Shown: positions 44,206 to 60,079, counted from the stretch's first letter. The stretch is 64,000 nucleotides of DNA from Chionoecetes opilio (GCA_016584305.1 JACEEZ010019084.1:1-64000), one strand, 5' to 3'. Numbers and translations: made by a program. The notes: generated from the letters alone by a model not told the origin.

Positions 44206-45021
44206 TCAAGCGTGAGGTAATCGTCCCTGCAGATCCCAGAGCAGCACCATTAGTAGAGGTGTTTGTTCTTGATCTCCCAGCACCGCCAGATCTACAAACA
44301 CTGGCATAATGTCCTGTCTTCCCACACTTACGGCACGCCGCGACTCGGGCTGGACAGCGGAACCGGTGATGACGATTTTCACCGCAGAAGAAGCAGGTTG
44401 TGAAAGAGGAGGCGGCAGCACTAGTTTCCGTGGTAGCAGGGTAAACTCTGGAAGTAATAGTATCAGCAGGAGCAGCAGTCAGGTTCCCAGGTGCAGCAGG
44501 TAGCGAGTAGACCTCAGCGTTACTTTGAGCAGTGTCGAGGATCCGAGCAGGTTGAATGGCTTCATTGAGAGACAGAGACTCTTTCTCTAGCAGCCGTTGG
44601 CGGATGACAGGAGAGGCGAGACCAGTGATGAAGACGTCACGGATTGCTTCTTGACTGTAAGTGTAAGCTGTTGCTTAAGTGACTGGAGATAAGTGTCGAT
44701 AGACTCACTTATTTGTTGCCTGCGAGTAGCCAACTGGTGCCTGGCGAAGATGATGTTCTTGGGCTTCACGTATACCGTCTTCAAAATTTTGATGGCGTCT
44801 TCGTACGTCTGGCAGTCAGCGATGTGGGAGTAAGCATTTGGAGAAATGTAGTTGACTAGCAGCCTCAGCTTGTCCGGTGCAGGAGAGATGGACTGTACGA
44901 AATTACCGAAGGTGCAGTGCCAATGATCCCACTGAACAGGCGTTGAATCTTGTGAGCCTTCGAATCTCTCTGGTCTAAGGAGCCTCTCCATCTCCAGCTG
45001 AACGAAGGGGGCTATTGTCAA
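44206..45021 (-). pseudogene. Gypsy Gag with two zinc knuckles (one frameshift)
   Basis: 44590-45021 is a 144-residue frame with a capsid-like sequence (ERFEGSQDSTPVQWDHW near residue 18, DKLRLLVNYISPNAYSHI near 49, ARHQLATRRQQISESIDTYLQSLK near 92). A frame change near 44655 leads to IRDVFITGLASPVIRQRLLE. About 75 codons later two CCHC knuckles appear, CFFCGENRHHRFRC-like at about 44340-44400 and CRKCGKTGHYASVC at about 44295-44340. Gag would package the RNA. The start at 45021 is just downstream of a TTGTCAAGTAAA / TTTACTTGACAA inverted repeat (45017-45085). Confidence 0.7.
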
Positions 45022-45085
45022 GTAAATTGTGGTGAGTAGGAAAAAGATAAAATCCTTAACCTTTCCTTAAGGCTTTACTTGACAA

Positions 45086-45815
45086 TAAACCCAACGTCTG
45101 TACAGAGCAAGCAGCTGGAGTGAACTGACTCCGTGAGCGAAATGGAACAGAGATTACAGATACGTATCCGAACCACCGAGGCTTCACGATACTTATTCGA
45201 TTCTTATCTTGATTCATCGAATAAAATTAATACCTAGTTGATCCATGAGAAGCCTTTACCATCACCACACCCACTATACGTTTGAGATCATATCATATAC
45301 CCTCTACTACTCCCATTTGGGTGAGAAACATTGTCTTCTGTCCTACCATTGTTGTTGTTGTATTTGGGTTGTTGTTTTCTTCTACGTTTGAGCCTATAGC
45401 GCCTGTAGGCTATTATATTCGTTACTTAGGTTTTATCTTATTTTTCCTTGAAGGCTCATGGGGTTTTGGTTTTGGGGCATATTTTAGAGGGCTGTGGTGG
45501 TTGGTCCTCTCCCGTGGTAGCACAGGCTGGGTTTGTATAGTGACACTGTGATGGTTTTCTGTAAGGGATCATGCTAGTACCTATAAAAAATTGCATATTT
45601 TTGTCGCCAGAATTTTCGCCTCATTTTTTATGTAATATCAACAAGAAGATGATTACGGAACTCCCGCCAGATGGCCAAACTTGGGAGTGGAGCATTCGGG
45701 GAGACGAGCAAGGTTCTGAACAGTGCTTCTCGTAAAGTACTATGAATTTAGGGTAGAGTAAAATAAGGAAAGAAAGGGAGTGTGTGTTGGGGTGTAAAGG
45801 AAAACAGAGATAAAT

Positions 45816-45819
<4 letters not shown>
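45086..45819. other. Unassigned DNA
   Basis: No recognised gene. The hydrophobic 89-residue frame at 45282-45551 has no family signature. Confidence 0.5.
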
Positions 45820-45847
<28 letters not shown>

Positions 45848-45871
45848 GGGAGAGAGAGAGAGAGAGAGAGA

Positions 45872-45903
<32 letters not shown>
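45820..45903. repeat. (GA)n microsatellite, left of LINE E
   Basis: GA repeats up to the first base of the LINE fragment. Confidence 0.95.
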
Positions 45904-47130
<1,227 letters not shown>

Positions 47131-47723
47131 AGGCACTCGCGCGCGCAGGTTCAGGTCATGGTGTATCTAGCTCCTGACAAATTCAAATTTTTTCTCAGGA
47201 AACTGAGCCACTTCACTGCGAAAAGTTGCCAAACCTGTCTGTAACGATCTTCTGATCACTCGGAGATACAAAATTTTCATACAAACAATAGAAAAAGACA
47301 GAAATAATGAGGTTTTACTTCCACAAATAAGTCAACTGCCACTCTCCTCCTTCAAATCACGCCGGACGTCACTGGTCGGGCCCCGATAGTCACCTATCAA
47401 CACCGATACAGTGACCCCCGCGCGCCCCACTTACACATCCACCCACCCACCACTTTTGATTTATCTCCCATTGCTGTACTTTTTTCTCCATTTTTCCTCC
47501 CTTTCTCTCACTTTGGTATGTCCCAGCTTCCTGGAGGATCTGCAGAGAGAACTAAACTCTGGGTGAAATAGCACAGCCAGCCTCCCGTTTGAAAAGACGG
47601 TACTCCCCTCCCCCCCCCTCCCTGCCTCCTGTCTGACAAGTGAAAAGCACTGCTGCACGTTACCACCCCAAACCACCACCTCCACCACCACCGTACTGCC
47701 TCACACCACAACCCCGCTGCGAC

Positions 47724-48900
47724 TATGACTGGTGATGTAAGTCCCCCCCGCCTCATCGCACGGCCCCGGGGCCCTACCTGGATACACACCTGGTCGTTGG
47801 TGTGTAGTCTGTGGCAAGACAACCACCGATAAATCAGTCGCTGATGCTCAGGAGGTGATTGCCCCAACATCGCCCATACCAGTTTGTCTCGAAAAAAACA
47901 CAACACTCGACTGCTGCCCAATCAGTGTTCTACGCGAGGCTGGGGGGATCACGGCCCCCGTGGTCTTCCAGGAAGCGTTGAAACACCCACCACAGCCTCC
48001 CGATATTTGCCTCAACTAAATTTCTCACTGCCGATGATGAGTTTAAATGAAACTGCAGCAATTAGAGCCCGGAGCTCTAGTCAAAATCATCAGGGAGTTA
48101 AGAGGAGGCTACGACGAAAAACACATCCCCCGGCTTTTTTGATACGACATCCCAGCGTGTCGCCCAGCAAGAGACGCTGTAGTAACCATCCTGGACTTTA
48201 TTGACAATATAGCAGTAACCAAGTCCAGCCTTAAAAGAGCTTGACACCAAAAACCATTGCCAAAAGCGCTAAGCCTGAATGGATTGACCGCCAGTGGCAA
48301 AAAACACTTGCCACAAATCAAACCTCACAGGCCCTGGTGGACGTCTGATAAGCCACTCCCACTTAAGTCTGTTGTCATACAACACAGACGTGGTGTGAAG
48401 GTTCATCAAGAGAACACGCCTACCCCGGGGCCCCCGAGCCCTGACGCGACACCACCCGCGCCTCACCTATCACGAGTCCCTAGCGCCGCCCTACCCAACC
48501 TCCCCACAACCCTCTCTGCCGCGAGTCCAGAGCCCCGGGTTATCAGTGTCTCCACTGCCAAAAAACTCATGAGCGCCGGGCTTCTCGCGCCCCACCTCCC
48601 GCGAGACCCGAGCGGCCAGATACTCGTACTCGCACTTCACAGGTACCCAAACCAAAATAATCAACAGATAACTTCAACTTCAGACGACAAGCTCACCCTG
48701 CTCCCAGCCCTCCCGACGCCCCACAACTGCAAGGCGGCACGTTTCCCACCTAGGTCTGTCCAACAGCCCGGGCACCAATTCGAACTACTGCCACCCACTA
48801 CAAGAGAAGTGGGCATACGGAGAACGATTGCTTCAGGAAGTTGAAGTGCGACTACTGCCAGCTGGGTCATACCACCCAGGAGGGGCCGCACCCCGCCTCG
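47724..48900 (+). pseudogene. ORF1 of LINE D
   Basis: Two main frames: 47884-48204 and 48257-48844. The second is Pro-rich, with ISVSTAKKLMSAGLLAPHL near residue 95 and a Gln/Asn-rich segment. Just after it, at about 48822-48885, another frame reads DCFRKLKCDYCQLGHTTQE, a Cys/His cluster like the nucleic-acid-binding knuckle of LINE ORF1 proteins. An ATG at 47724 is the most likely original start. Frame changes occur near 48210-48250 and 48830. Function would be RNA binding in the element particle. Confidence 0.5.
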
Positions 48901-49063
48901 ATCAGAAAGGCAGGAATTTTTTTTAAACAGCTGTCTGCGGAACAAGGCAAAAATAACGCTTGGCTACTTCCCCTAACAAGAGCTTTGCGTTTCCTGCCCC
49001 ACTTCTGACACCTCACAAGGTAGGAGGCTGGACAACCACCTCAAGCCTTCCCGCCCCCTCGCA

Positions 49064-50100
49064 ATGACAGCCAACATCGCTACTCACCCCGGACTACGCC
49101 GCCCCGCAGGCAAGCTCTTGGTAATTTTTACCATCATCTCAGCTAACTTTAGAGATTTCCAGACTAACGTCGGTGACCTAACGTACAGCCATGTTTTGCC
49201 ACAGAGTCCTGACATCATTGCCACTACTGAGACCTTCCTAAACTCCTCAGTGCCAGACAACTTTGGGAAGATAGGTGGCTACTCAAGTTGGTTCCACGTG
49301 ACAGAGCCCAAGGTCCCTTTTTGGGGGAGTCGCTGTGTGCTTCCGCACAGCCTCCCTGTACAAGATTTCCCCGTCGACCTTCCTGCTCACATGGAGATGA
49401 TGTTCTTCAATTGTGGACACACACTCAAGACTCCATTCTGCTGGGGCGTGTGTTACCGTCCACAGTGGCAAGGTGGTGAGCCCCTTCACTACCTGACCAC
49501 CACTTAAATGCCCTGCTCCTCCAGCACTCCTGTAAGCATCTCATCATTGTGGGTGATCTCAACCATTACCTTGTTCCAGAGGCAGTTTGACGGCTGTTGA
49601 CGGTGTTTGGACTCACCAATCAGGGCCCGACTTCCCCACCCACATCTCAGGGTCTTCATTTGACCCTGTAACCCACCGTTTTTGCCCTGCAGTATAGTGA
49701 CTTGCCGTCCGCTAGCAACAGTGGGTTCCTCCGACCACCTGGCTGTTCTCACCAAGATCAAGCTGGCCATCGACAGAGATGAGGCAGTGACTCGCACCAA
49801 CTGGCTATGGGACAAGGGGAACTGGGTTGCAATGAAGGTAACCCTTAACAACATTTTGTAGTCTGACGTGCTTACAGGTGACGTTGACACACAAGTGAAG
49901 AACTTCACAGAAATCCTGATGTCCCACCAAAGAAGATTTGTGCCCTGCCAGACATACAAGTCTGGAGAACAAACAAGACATACAAACGGGAGACCAGCCC
50001 TGGTTTGGCTTTCAATGCAGGAAAGCAGCAGACAATAAGAGCAAGGCCTGGCTGCGATATAATTCCCACCCCACAAGAAGACATAAACACCAGCACAAAA
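49064..50100 (+). pseudogene. Endonuclease of LINE D
   Basis: The 147-residue frame 49064-49507 has ISANFRDFQTNVGDL near residue 26, SPDIIATTETFLNSSVPDNF near residue 49 (TET gives the metal-binding Glu) and GVCYRPQWQGG near residue 130. After a frame change near 49500, HLIIVGDLNHY (49528-49570) is the GDxN motif. TVGSSDHLAV-equivalent residues lie near 49710-49745. A linker reaches about 50100. All key motifs are present, in three frames. Confidence 0.7.
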
Positions 50101-50199
50101 TGGCCTGTGGAAATATGAAAAGAGTCCAGAAAGAGGCGATCAACAACTAGAGGGGTCACCTCAAGCGAAAGCTAACAAGCCAGTCAGTGGGCGCTAAGG

Positions 50200-51960
50200 A
50201 TTGGTGGAGCAGCATCAAACAACAACAGGGCTTCTCTCGTGACGACTGCATCCCACCGTTGACAGCACCTGATGGCTCTGTTGTCACAAGTCACCGGTGA
50301 CTTGATAAAGCTCAGGTGTTGGCTGCCCAGTGCCCACTTCTCCTCCAAGATGACAGTTCCTGACCCAGAACGTGAACCTCTTACAGTTCCGGTTCTAACC
50401 AACGCCGCCCTAGGGAACATCACCATTACCACGGAGGAGGTGTTGCAACAACTTCAACAAGTTGATCCCAAGAAAGCGCTGGGACCAGATAGTATCAGCC
50501 CTCACCCTGTTTAAAAAGATGTGCCTCCCCAACTTGCTGTGCCTCTTGCTACCATCTTCCGGGAGTGCCTTTCATCTCAGCAGTGGCCATCTGAGTGGAA
50601 AGTGGCGAGAGTCTGTGCTATCCACAAAAAGAAGAGCAGAGGCGATCCTCAGAACCATTTCCCTCCTTTCCGTTGTTGGGAAAATTCATGAGTCCATCAT
50701 TGCCTCCAAAATCACTACATTTTTTGACGCTCACCGCTTGCTAAATTCACGGCAATTCGGCTTCCGACAGGGGAGATCTGCAGCAGATCTTCTTCTCCTG
50801 CACTCAGCAGCTTGGAACCACCCTAGATCGGGGCGAAGACCACCTTCGTCGTCGCCCTTGACATCGCTGGTGCCTTTGATAGGGTGTGGGAAACAGGGCA
50901 AACACTACCAAGCTGAGAAGCCTGGGGAAACTGCGGGACCTGTTACACCTCCTGCAAGATTACCTGCATAAAAGAAAATCTGCGCGTGCTGGTGAAAGGT
51001 CACACCTCCTCTGAAAATGCTATCAAAGCCAGTGTCCCTCAAGGAAGTGTACTCGAGCCATTACTTTGGAAAGCTTACCTTTAAACGACATCCTGCGGCT
51101 GATTCCTGAGGCAAGAGCGTACGCAAAGACGACTGTACCCCCTCACATTCACCTGTGAGAGGAGTGACCGTCACAACACAGTCATTCGTATCAACCAGGC
51201 ACTGCCCGAGCATCGCCTCCTGGGCAAGAGATGGCAAGTCACCTTTGCACCAGACAAGACCTAAGCCGTCCTCATCTCCCGCAGGCAAGATGCCCGTCAA
51301 CTGGGACCAACAAAGCCATTCTCCTGGAAGGCAGAAAAATACACCTCCAGGAGTCAGTCAACCCTTCTAGGGGTGGAGTTCGACCCTGGCCTCACATACA
51401 CCAGCCACGCCAAGAAGGTCGCCAAGGGTGCTGCCTGAAAACTGAGCTGCATCCGACGCGTCGCGCACCTCCTGGACGCTCAGGGAGTCGGCAAAACTCT
51501 ACAAGTCACAAGTCCGCTCCCTGATGGAATACTCGCCCCTCGCATGGTCCTCCTGCCCCCCGTCATACCCCCCGCCTCCTTGATCGGGTTCAAGCCAGAG
51601 CCCCGCGGCTGGCCCGGCTGAAAGCCCCTGAGGCTGCTGGGACAGATCATTCAACCTCTCCAGCAGCGGTGTGACGTGGCAGGCATGGGCGCATGTACAA
51701 GGCTCACAGGATGCAGCTCCTACAACTAGCAGAGCTGCGCCTCAACCCCCGGGCCAGGCCCTCCCATTCTACCCGTGCTGCCCACAACATCGACATCAAG
51801 TGACTGTGCCCTTCGCGAGGACGGAACATTACCTCCGCCCTTCCTACCCCGCTATGGTCGAAATATGGAACACCTTGGTGCGCCAGACCGACCTGTATCT
51901 CACCACTTCATGCACGCCTTCAAAACGGGCCCTAAATGGCTGGCTGCAAGCGGGGAAATA
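50200..51960 (+). pseudogene. RT of LINE D
   Basis: VDPKKALGPDSISPHPV near 50461-50510 starts the RT core. Then come WPSEWKVARVCAIHKK near 50585-50635, SVVGKIHESIIASKIT near 50668-50715, RQFGFRQGRSAADLLL near 50751-50798 and VALDIAGAFDRVW near 50848-50890 (motif A). A VPQGSV-equivalent (VPQGSVL) is near 51032-51052. The thumb reads LLGVEFDPGLTYTSHAKKVAKGA near 51367-51433. The tail includes APRPGP- and NTLVRQTDLYLTTS-like blocks to a TAA at 51959. Frames switch repeatedly, so it is inactive. Confidence 0.72.
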
Positions 51961-52257
51961 ACGCAATAAAACATGCAATAAAAAAACATTACTAAACATT
52001 TTTATATAAGATTGTTTTTAAAATTAGTATAATTTCTTTATATATATGTGTATCAATGTATTAGTATACTTTCTTTATATTATTTGTATTAGCGTATAGT
52101 TGTTATCAGTATTAATTTATTGTAGAGAATTGCTGTACTTTTTCCATATTATTTGTATAATTATTGATATGAATAAAATGAAATACTGCTAGAGATAGTC
52201 CTTGGCGTCCCAATCAGGACTTTAGCATATCAACTCCCCTTCTGTTTTCAATGTATA

Positions 52258-52293
<36 letters not shown>

Positions 52294-52295
<2 letters not shown>

Positions 52296-52760
52296 AATAA
52301 AGAGATAAGAAGTACCTATTCCTAGATAAAAGATGTTGAGTGGTGATGAACAGAGGCAAATCTTAATAAGAGGGTAGTGACAACAGGTGTACCACGAATT
52401 TAAATCAAAAAGGGTCGAAAAGTATCAGTATTATCACCAGTTTTAAAATAAGTCACGCTTCTGTTTTATTTATATTTGTATGGGGTTTTTTATTGGTGAG
52501 TTAACATTATGATTTTAACTAAGAGTTGAGTGACTAGTGTCAGGAAGTTAAAGAAAAAGTTAATATATACACGTAACTCTTACTTCCGTTGTATAATGTT
52601 AATAAAAGAGGCAATAATTCAACAATGACGTCATGGATACTGTCCAGCAAGGAGAGGGACTACCATAATAATAAGACAAATAGAATTCCATGAGTTCTGC
52701 CCCCCCCTCTTCTGCCCCCTCTTTCCCCCCTGTCCCCCCTTACCCCTCCACCCCACCTCG
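52294..52760. other. Unassigned DNA
   Basis: AT-rich, then C-rich toward the GGCT array. No gene. Confidence 0.55.
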
Positions 52761-55678
<2,918 letters not shown>

Positions 55679-55725
55679 CTCTCTCTCTCTCTCACTCCTT
55701 CAGGTCTTCTACAGTGCCTCCGAAT

Positions 55726-55785
55726 TGCATTTTTACATCCGCCAACGAAATTGGAGGGAGGTTATGTTTTCACCCCAATCAGTGT
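55726..55785 (+). mobile_element. 5' part of a short interspersed element split by LINE F
   Basis: CCGCCAACGAAATTGGAGGG then aggttatgttttcacccc. This is the head of a short repeat that in many marine invertebrates continues with a (GTTT)n run (recalled, not searched). Its continuation is found at 57371-57575, beyond LINE F. Confidence 0.6.
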
Positions 55786-55884
55786 TTTTTTTATTTTGTT
55801 TTTATTTTTTTATTTTTTTATTTTTATTAATGAACTTCCATTGTAGGAAGGCACGGGCTTTCTAAGAGCCCGTCATGTTAAGCA

Positions 55885-56280
55885 GTTAATGTCACAGTAG
55901 TTAACCCGGGTCGGGGGGTATGAGGCGACGATTTCAGCAAGGATATTTAGGGGAACAGCACTCGGACGGAGGCTGCCGTTTCGACTTCTCTTGGGAAAGT
56001 TCGTGATGGTAGAGGTGCAGCCTGGTGGTGGAAGGGCAATGCGGACATAGTGTAGTAGTTGTGATTCCTCCATCTCTAGGCAGTGTTCGCATGGGTTGCC
56101 GTTTTATTTGTCATTTGGGTTGTTCCGGGGTAGCCCAGGCGAAGGGCGATGCAGGCTGGTGGACAGGGACACCCTGTCCTGGTTGGCTTTTTTCAAGTAG
56201 AATGGCGTACTTACGTCGAGCCCCCAAAAGCAATTCCACTGGCAAAAGGGTAATGCCCTCTACCGTGGTGGATCTGTGCG
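55885..56280 (-). pseudogene. ORF2 C-terminal tail of LINE F
   Basis: The minus strand reads SLHRPSPGLPRNNPND-like sequence near 56110-56170, then CEHCLEMEESQLLHYV near 56040-56090. That is the CxxC-H motif that ends I-clade ORF2 proteins, as in element B (CEHC near 30430). IVASYPPTRVNYC near 55880-55920 ends the frame at a stop near 55873. The part preceding 56180 is RNase H C-terminal-like in mixed frames. Most of ORF2 is missing. Confidence 0.65.
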
Positions 56281-56439
56281 GTCTGTATTGTTGTGGCCCC
56301 GGGGCTGAGACGAGTTGGGGAGCCCCCTCGAGGCGAGCCTTAGAACAAGGAGGTGGAGTCAGTGTTTGTTGGTGGGTCGGTCGAGGAGCTGTGGCTGGGC
56401 GGGGACGGTTGAAAGGCTGCAGCTATCTTGCTGACAGCC

Positions 56440-57370
56440 TTGTCGGTAATGCTGTCCTACTACCCTCTCTAAGGCCAATAGATTGATTATCACTCCCAGA
56501 GACAGTGCCAACGTTTGTGTCACCGCTAGTGCCATTCCTTCCCGAAGTATCGTAAACTCGACGGTGGAGAGCTGGACGAAGCCTGGTGGGGGAGGAGGTG
56601 GCATTTCTGGTAGGAGAAGGGACCGAGGAGGCATGAGGCACACTCGGGTCCAGTGGGGCGGGTTGGGGTGAGAAAGATTGAAACAGGAACAAGCGGAGGG
56701 AATTCTCCGGGAGTCGGTGGAAGCAAAGGCGGAAGCTTGACGAGGTGCCTTTCTCTGCTAGCCCCACACGAAAGTGCCAGGAGGAGCAGGAGTGGTTGAG
56801 GCTTGTTGTTGCCCCTCGACCCACGCCACGTGGCGCTCTCGGCCCCCGTTGAGAAGTTGGAGACGAACGGGGCAGCTCGGGTTCCATGCGTGGTGGTGAC
56901 CTGAGCAATTGGGGCACTTGTGTGTCACTGCTTCTTTGGCCTTGTATTTCGTAAGGCAGGCATTTGTTTCGTGGGAGCCACTGCAGATTCCGCACACAGT
57001 TGTTCTTGTGCAGGACGCTTGGTGATGGCCAAAGCGTTGGCATCTGAAGCATCGAAGTGGCTCTGGCGTGTAGGGGCGCAGGTAGTACGTACCCCAATTT
57101 CCGAGCGACAGGGAAGAAGGGAGGGGTCCGCGAATGGTCACTAGGACATGCCGAGTGTCCTCCTTCGAGCGTGAAGTGAAGCACCTGGTGGCTTCTTCCA
57201 CCTGTGGATGGTGGTGTAGCAGGGACAGTGGCATGCGAATGCGGTAACCCATGATCACGCCTTTTGTTGTTTCAGTTGCAGCGTCGATTTTCAGGACTTT
57301 CACCTGAGCTTCTGGATTGGAAGCGATAGCATCGAGCTGCAGGAATGTTTCTTCGTCCTTGGATACAACT
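56440..57370 (-). pseudogene. ORF1 (Gag-like) of LINE F with three zinc knuckles
   Basis: The frame from 57303 (no natural start; codons continue upstream to 57366) gives VKVLKIDAATETTKGVIMGY at its start and DTRHVLVTIRGPLP near residue 50. Three Cys/His knuckles follow: CFRCQRFGHHQASC (about residue 84), CGICSGSHETNAC (about 103) and CPNCSGHHHAWNPSC (about 129). It stops near 56758. Later frames give a Pro-rich linker and a TILREGMALAVTQTLALSLG segment (56470-56560), probably amphipathic. ORF1 coats element RNA. The knuckles are complete. Confidence 0.78.
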
Positions 57371-57575
57371 GTTTGCTTGTTTGTTTGTTTGTTTGTTAGT
57401 GTACAGGATTTCTCAAAAAGTTACGAATATATATGGACCAAACCTGGTATACCAAGTCTATTTGGTATAAGGAAGAACTGATTTAATTTTGGATGAATTT
57501 GAATTACAAATGTTGCCATGGCAACCAATTGATGAAATATTCTGGCGGAGGTATGCGCTCTAACTGAGTGCCCCC
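57371..57575 (+). mobile_element. 3' part of the short interspersed element split by LINE F
   Basis: GTTTGCTTGTTTGTTTG leads into AGGATTTCTCAAAAAGTTA and an AT-rich body, and ends GGCGGAGGTATGCGCTCTAA then CTGAGTG. Together with 55726-55785 it forms one element of about 265 bases with GGCGGAGG/CCGCCAAC-type ends. No ORF. Confidence 0.6.
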
Positions 57576-57683
57576 CCCCCCCCTTAGTTACCTTTGTATT
57601 TTAAGGCTGCGTGATTTTCATGTCTGGGCGAGCATGCGAGTCCTAAGGGAAGCATAGTTTTCAAGAACTTCCATCCTGCGGCA

Positions 57684-58545
57684 CATGTTCCTTCTTTCCT
57701 TATTTCCCTCATTCATTCAATCCTTCCTTCATTCCTTCCATTCATTAATTCCTTCCATTATTCCTTCATTCCTTCCTTGTTCCTTCATTACTTCCATTCC
57801 TTCTTCCTTCCTTCCTTCCTTCCTTCCTTCCTTCCTTTCTTCCATTCCTTCCTTCCTTCCTTCCTTCCTTCTTTCCTTACTTCCTTCATTTTTCCCTTCC
57901 TTCCTTCCTTCCTTCCTTCCTTTCTTCCATTCCTTCCTTCCTTCCTTCCTTCCTTCTTTCCTTACTTCCTTCATTTTTCCTCCTCCTTCCTTCCTTCCTT
58001 CCCTCCATTACGCATTCATTCTTCTCTTCATTCCTTCCATTTCTTCCTTCCTCTATTATCATTCATTCATTCTTATTCCTTCATTCCTTACATTCCATCT
58101 TCCTTCATTCTTTCCTTCCTTCCTTCCTTCCTTCCTTCCATTATTCCTTCCTTCCTTCCTTGTTCCTTCATTCCTTCCTTCCTTCCATTACTCCTTCATT
58201 CCTTCCTTGTTCCTTCATTCCTGCCATTCTGTCATTCCTTCAATTCCTTCATTCCTCCCATTACTCCTTCATTCCTTCCTTGTTCCTTCATTCCTTCATT
58301 CCTTTCATTACTCCTTCATTCCTTCCTAGTTCCCTCATTCTTTCCATTCCTTCATTCCTTTCATTCCTTCCTTCCTCCCATTACTCTTACATTCATTCCT
58401 TGTTCCTTCATTCCTTCCATTCCTTCCTTCCTCCCATTATTCCTTCATTCCTTCCTTGTTCTTTCATTCATTCCTTCGTACCATTACTCCTTCCTTCCTT
58501 CCTAGTTTCCTCATTCATTCCATTCCCTTCTTCTTCCTTCATATT
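57684..58545. repeat. (TTCC)n/(ATTCC)n minisatellite
   Basis: About 860 bases of CCTT and CATTCCTT units, with recurring CCTTGTTCCTTCATTCC blocks that give a higher-order period near 60. Ser/Phe/Leu ORFs are artefacts. Confidence 0.95.
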
Positions 58546-59509
58546 TTCCTCTAAATGGGTTGGTCGCTCTTGTAGGGAAGTCAAGACAAGTAAAGGGCGT
58601 CATAAGAGTCTTCCTAAAGGGTAACAAGGAAAAATTGTTACCTTAATAATAGTAATTGTATCTTTCTGAGTTAAACGCAAAAGAACAAGGGAAAGAAAAG
58701 TTATTTTAATTACATAATTTTTTTCTTTGTGGTAAAAGGGAGAAGAGAAGACATGTTGGTTTAATTACAAACCCTTTTATCTTTTGTACTGAAATTGGGA
58801 AAAGGGAGGATGGTTTGACTACGTATTTTGTAGTACTAAGAGAAAAGGCGGAATGGAAATGTTTTACCATACAATTTGAATATATCTTCAGTATTATTTA
58901 ATTCATTTCCTGACGGGTAGTAAATTTTTGATTAAATGTAAACTTATGATTTATGTCTTTGTTTGTATTTGTATTTTATTGAAATGTGAAAAAATAATGA
59001 AAAAAATGGTGATACACGGAAAGAATATACAGTAAAGAAAGATAAAAGAACCTCATAATACTAAAATGAAATGCAAAACAGAGTATGCTAAAAAAATCTT
59101 TCTACTAACAGGGAAAAATATGCAAAAGAAAAATACAGTAATAATAAATGAATACAATAAACAGGAGAAAAATGTATACGAATAAATTTAAATATAAAGG
59201 AACAAAGTAGCAAGCAACATCTACCAAAAAAAAAATTCTCAAGCAAAGAAACAAATCTGATAAAAACACCAAACCCGAAAGTAGCAAAGATTATAAAGAA
59301 GTCAGAATAAAGGAAGGGAGTAACACGCACGGGAAATAAACAAGAGGAAGGGAAAAAAGGAAAGGGACAAGTATAAAAGGGCACAGCGGAATGGCGCTTG
59401 CAAGGAAGTATGAGATCGCACGAGTAACAAGCTTTTCACAACGACTTGTAGGATTTTATTGTGGTACAGGATATGACAAAAGCAAATGTAGCTCTTCTTC
59501 TTTTTCTTA
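58546..59509. other. AT-rich DNA, no gene seen
   Basis: Repeated A/G-rich blocks (ggaaaagggag type) near 58680-58860, then AT-rich sequence. Hydrophobic frames at 59088-59384 on the minus strand have no signature. Confidence 0.5.
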
Positions 59510-59790
59510 CCCCTTCCCTTCCCTCTCCTCAACCTTCTAAGCCTCGTCCTCCTCTTTTTCCTACTCCTTCCCCTCCCTCTCTTCCACCTTCTAACCCTCG
59601 TCCTTCTCTCTTTTCCCCTTCCTCTATCTCTCCTCCACCTTCTAAGTCTCGTCCTCTTCTTCCTACTTCCCCCTTTTCCTCTTCCTCCTACTTTCAAGCC
59701 TCGTCCTCCTCTTCCTCCTTCCCCCTGTTCCTCCTTCTCCTCCGCCTTCTAAGCCGCGTCCTCCTCTTCTTCCTCCTCCACGTCCAATTA
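59510..59790. repeat. About 54-bp pyrimidine minisatellite, five units
   Basis: Each unit begins CCTTCTAAGCCTCGTCCTCC or a variant. Starts are near 59532, 59586, 59637, 59690 and 59744. The rest is C/T-rich. Confidence 0.85.
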
Positions 59791-60029
59791 ATCTGGTTGT
59801 TTTCTGTTCTCTTACACCTCAAACAATGTTATTCTTTCCATATCTTCGTGGTAAAAAAATCAATATCTCATTTGTATGTTCTTCCTCAGCATTTAACATA
59901 TTTTATATTTTTTTATTCACATCTTCGTTCTGCTCGAGTTTTCTTGTCATCTTTTTTAGTAATTTACCCTCTTCTGTTTTGTTTACCTTTACCTATACCT
60001 GTCTAACTTATTTTCTTAACCTCATCTTC
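59791..60029. other. AT-rich spacer
   Basis: No gene or repeat seen. Confidence 0.5.
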
Positions 60030-60079
60030 GTATTTTCCGTTAGTTATAGATAAATGAGAAAATGGGACAAAATAAGAGG

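Larger units (their letters stand above)
43275..45085 (-). mobile_element. Ty3/Gypsy LTR-retrotransposon fragment
   Basis: The minus strand reads gag (45021-44206), protease (44171-43794) and the first part of RT (about 43760-43275). RNase H, integrase and a recognised 5' LTR are missing. The 240-bp direct repeat directly after the RT could be its 3' LTR following an internal deletion. Gag-protease-RT order and RT style point to Ty3/Gypsy. Confidence 0.7.
47724..52293 (+). mobile_element. Jockey-like LINE with poly(A) (LINE D)
   Basis: A long plus-strand LINE. ORF1 with a zinc-knuckle-like end lies at 47724-48900, endonuclease at 49064-50100, RT at 50200-51960 and an AT-rich 3' UTR at 51961-52260. 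AATAAAATG is near 52172-52180 and a long A run is at 52263-52291. RT style matches LINE E, so the two belong to the same group. The 5' end is uncertain. Confidence 0.75.
55786..57370 (-). mobile_element. I-clade LINE remnant with internal deletion (LINE F)
   Basis: On the minus strand: 5'-truncated ORF1 (57370-about 56440), then, without the endonuclease, RT or most of RNase H, the last part of ORF2 (about 56280-55890). A 3' UTR and an A-rich tail (A runs with T/C interruptions at 55786-55830) follow. It lies in the (GTTT)n stretch of a shorter element. Confidence 0.7.

Noticed and set aside
45282..45551. Hydrophobic 89-residue ORF
   Set aside because: No signature, no supporting context, and the length is expected by chance in this composition.
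57685..58624. Ser/Phe/Leu ORFs of 154-242 residues resembling membrane proteins
   Set aside because: They are translations of a TTCC minisatellite.
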